Source: Schizosaccharomyces osmophilus (lineage: Eukaryota > Ascomycota > Schizosaccharomycetes > Schizosaccharomycetales > Schizosaccharomycetaceae). Taken from it: a stretch of DNA of 64,000 nucleotides. Each line of letters opens with the position of its first letter. Position 1 is the first letter of the stretch. A model generated the notes under the pieces. It saw nothing but the letters and a program-made list of their open reading frames with translations, had not been told where the DNA came from and did no database searches. Where the stretch lies: NCBI RefSeq assembly GCF_027921745.1, contig NC_079238.1, positions 1,054,001 through 1,118,000 on the forward strand, in the 5' to 3' direction. A program made the translations under genes and the position numbers. Below are positions 63,718 through 64,000 of this stretch, piece after piece.

Positions 63718-64000
63718 ATGGGTCTTTTCAAAAAGAAAAAGGGTGTCAATCCCGATATGTACAAGGCTCCAGAGGAAGGCAGCTCAGCCGCCAGTACTGG
63801 AACTCCTGCCCCTTCTTATACCTCTAATGGCTATTCAGGTAATTCATACCCTAACGCGTACAGTACAGGCAGTGGATATGAAACTAGTATGCCAAAGGGT
63901 GGTTATAATATGCAGTCAATTCGCAATGATCCGTATGCCCGAAAAGACATGCCTCCAATGCGATCCGGAGCTGCTGTAGCTTCTTCGGCTCCTTCCACAC
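63718..64000 (+). CDS. sec9: t-SNARE Sec9 (SNAP-25 family), 5' part
   Basis: Begins MGLFKKKKGVNPDMYKAPEE and continues in one open frame to the window edge (94 codons). The segment is Ser/Gly/Tyr/Asn-rich, as in the long N-terminal extension of fungal Sec9. The two SNARE helices that would prove it lie outside the window. I rely on the start sequence and on the gene order beside cho2. In S. pombe Sec9 serves exocytosis and forespore membrane growth. Confidence 0.8.
   Translation, partial: MGLFKKKKGVNPDMYKAPEEGSSAASTGTPAPSYTSNGYSGNSYPNAYSTGSGYETSMPKGGYNMQSIRNDPYARKDMPPMRSGAAVASSAPST

Overview
The window is eukaryotic nuclear DNA from a fission yeast (Schizosaccharomyces). Genes are compact and carry many short introns with GTANGT-like donors, CTAAC/CTAAT/CTGAC branch sites close to the AG, and very small exons. 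Almost every gene is a recognisable orthologue of an S. pombe chromosome II gene, in an order that matches what I remember of the SPBC3B9 - SPBC32C12 - SPBC26H8 region (recalled, not checked). wtf-type genes beside dispersed 5S rRNA genes point to the S. octosporus / S. osmophilus / S. cryophilus side of the genus rather than S. pombe, where 5S linkage is not the rule.

Layout: 1-14.5 kb holds ctf1 (3' end only), dad4, vti1, vps36, mnh1 (mago nashi), rpa43, atg3, a CHY zinc-finger gene, dcp1, an Oms1-like methyltransferase and srp101. 14.5-17.2 kb is an inserted selfish block: one intact five-exon wtf gene (copy A) and a 5S rRNA gene. 17.8-40.4 kb holds cwf28, fes1, ppk25, ste11 with a 2.4 kb regulatory upstream region, a cytochrome c/c1 haem lyase, a hot-dog thioesterase, dis3, snf59, grn1, nda3 (beta-tubulin) and an SDHAF4-type assembly factor. 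42.2-46.2 kb is a second selfish block: a degenerate 5S copy, an intact wtf gene (copy B), an oppositely oriented multi-membrane gene resembling the wtf-associated (wag) family, and an intact 5S gene. 47.3-64 kb holds cox17, a Cys-rich zinc protein, an NTAQ1-type N-terminal glutamine amidohydrolase, grx4, a PP4-like phosphatase (pph3), iml1, cho2 and the 5' end of sec9.

Most exciting region: the two wtf loci. Exons 1-3 of copies A and B are identical over 940 bp except one base, while their last exons and flanks have clearly diverged. This is the signature of recent gene conversion, and its edge lies one base into exon 4. Copy B has 21-bp repeats in exon 4 that copy A lacks. The neighbouring wag-like gene has a wtf-like acidic, PPYS-bearing N-terminus and its own 21-bp repeats. 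Downstream of both wtf stop codons a stretch keeps one open frame, and 7 of 9 differences between the copies there are synonymous, so it may be or have been coding.

Exon coordinates were worked out by eye from splice signals, reading frame and protein homology. Gene symbols are S. pombe names used by orthology. No tRNA gene, CRISPR, or retroelement body was recognised.
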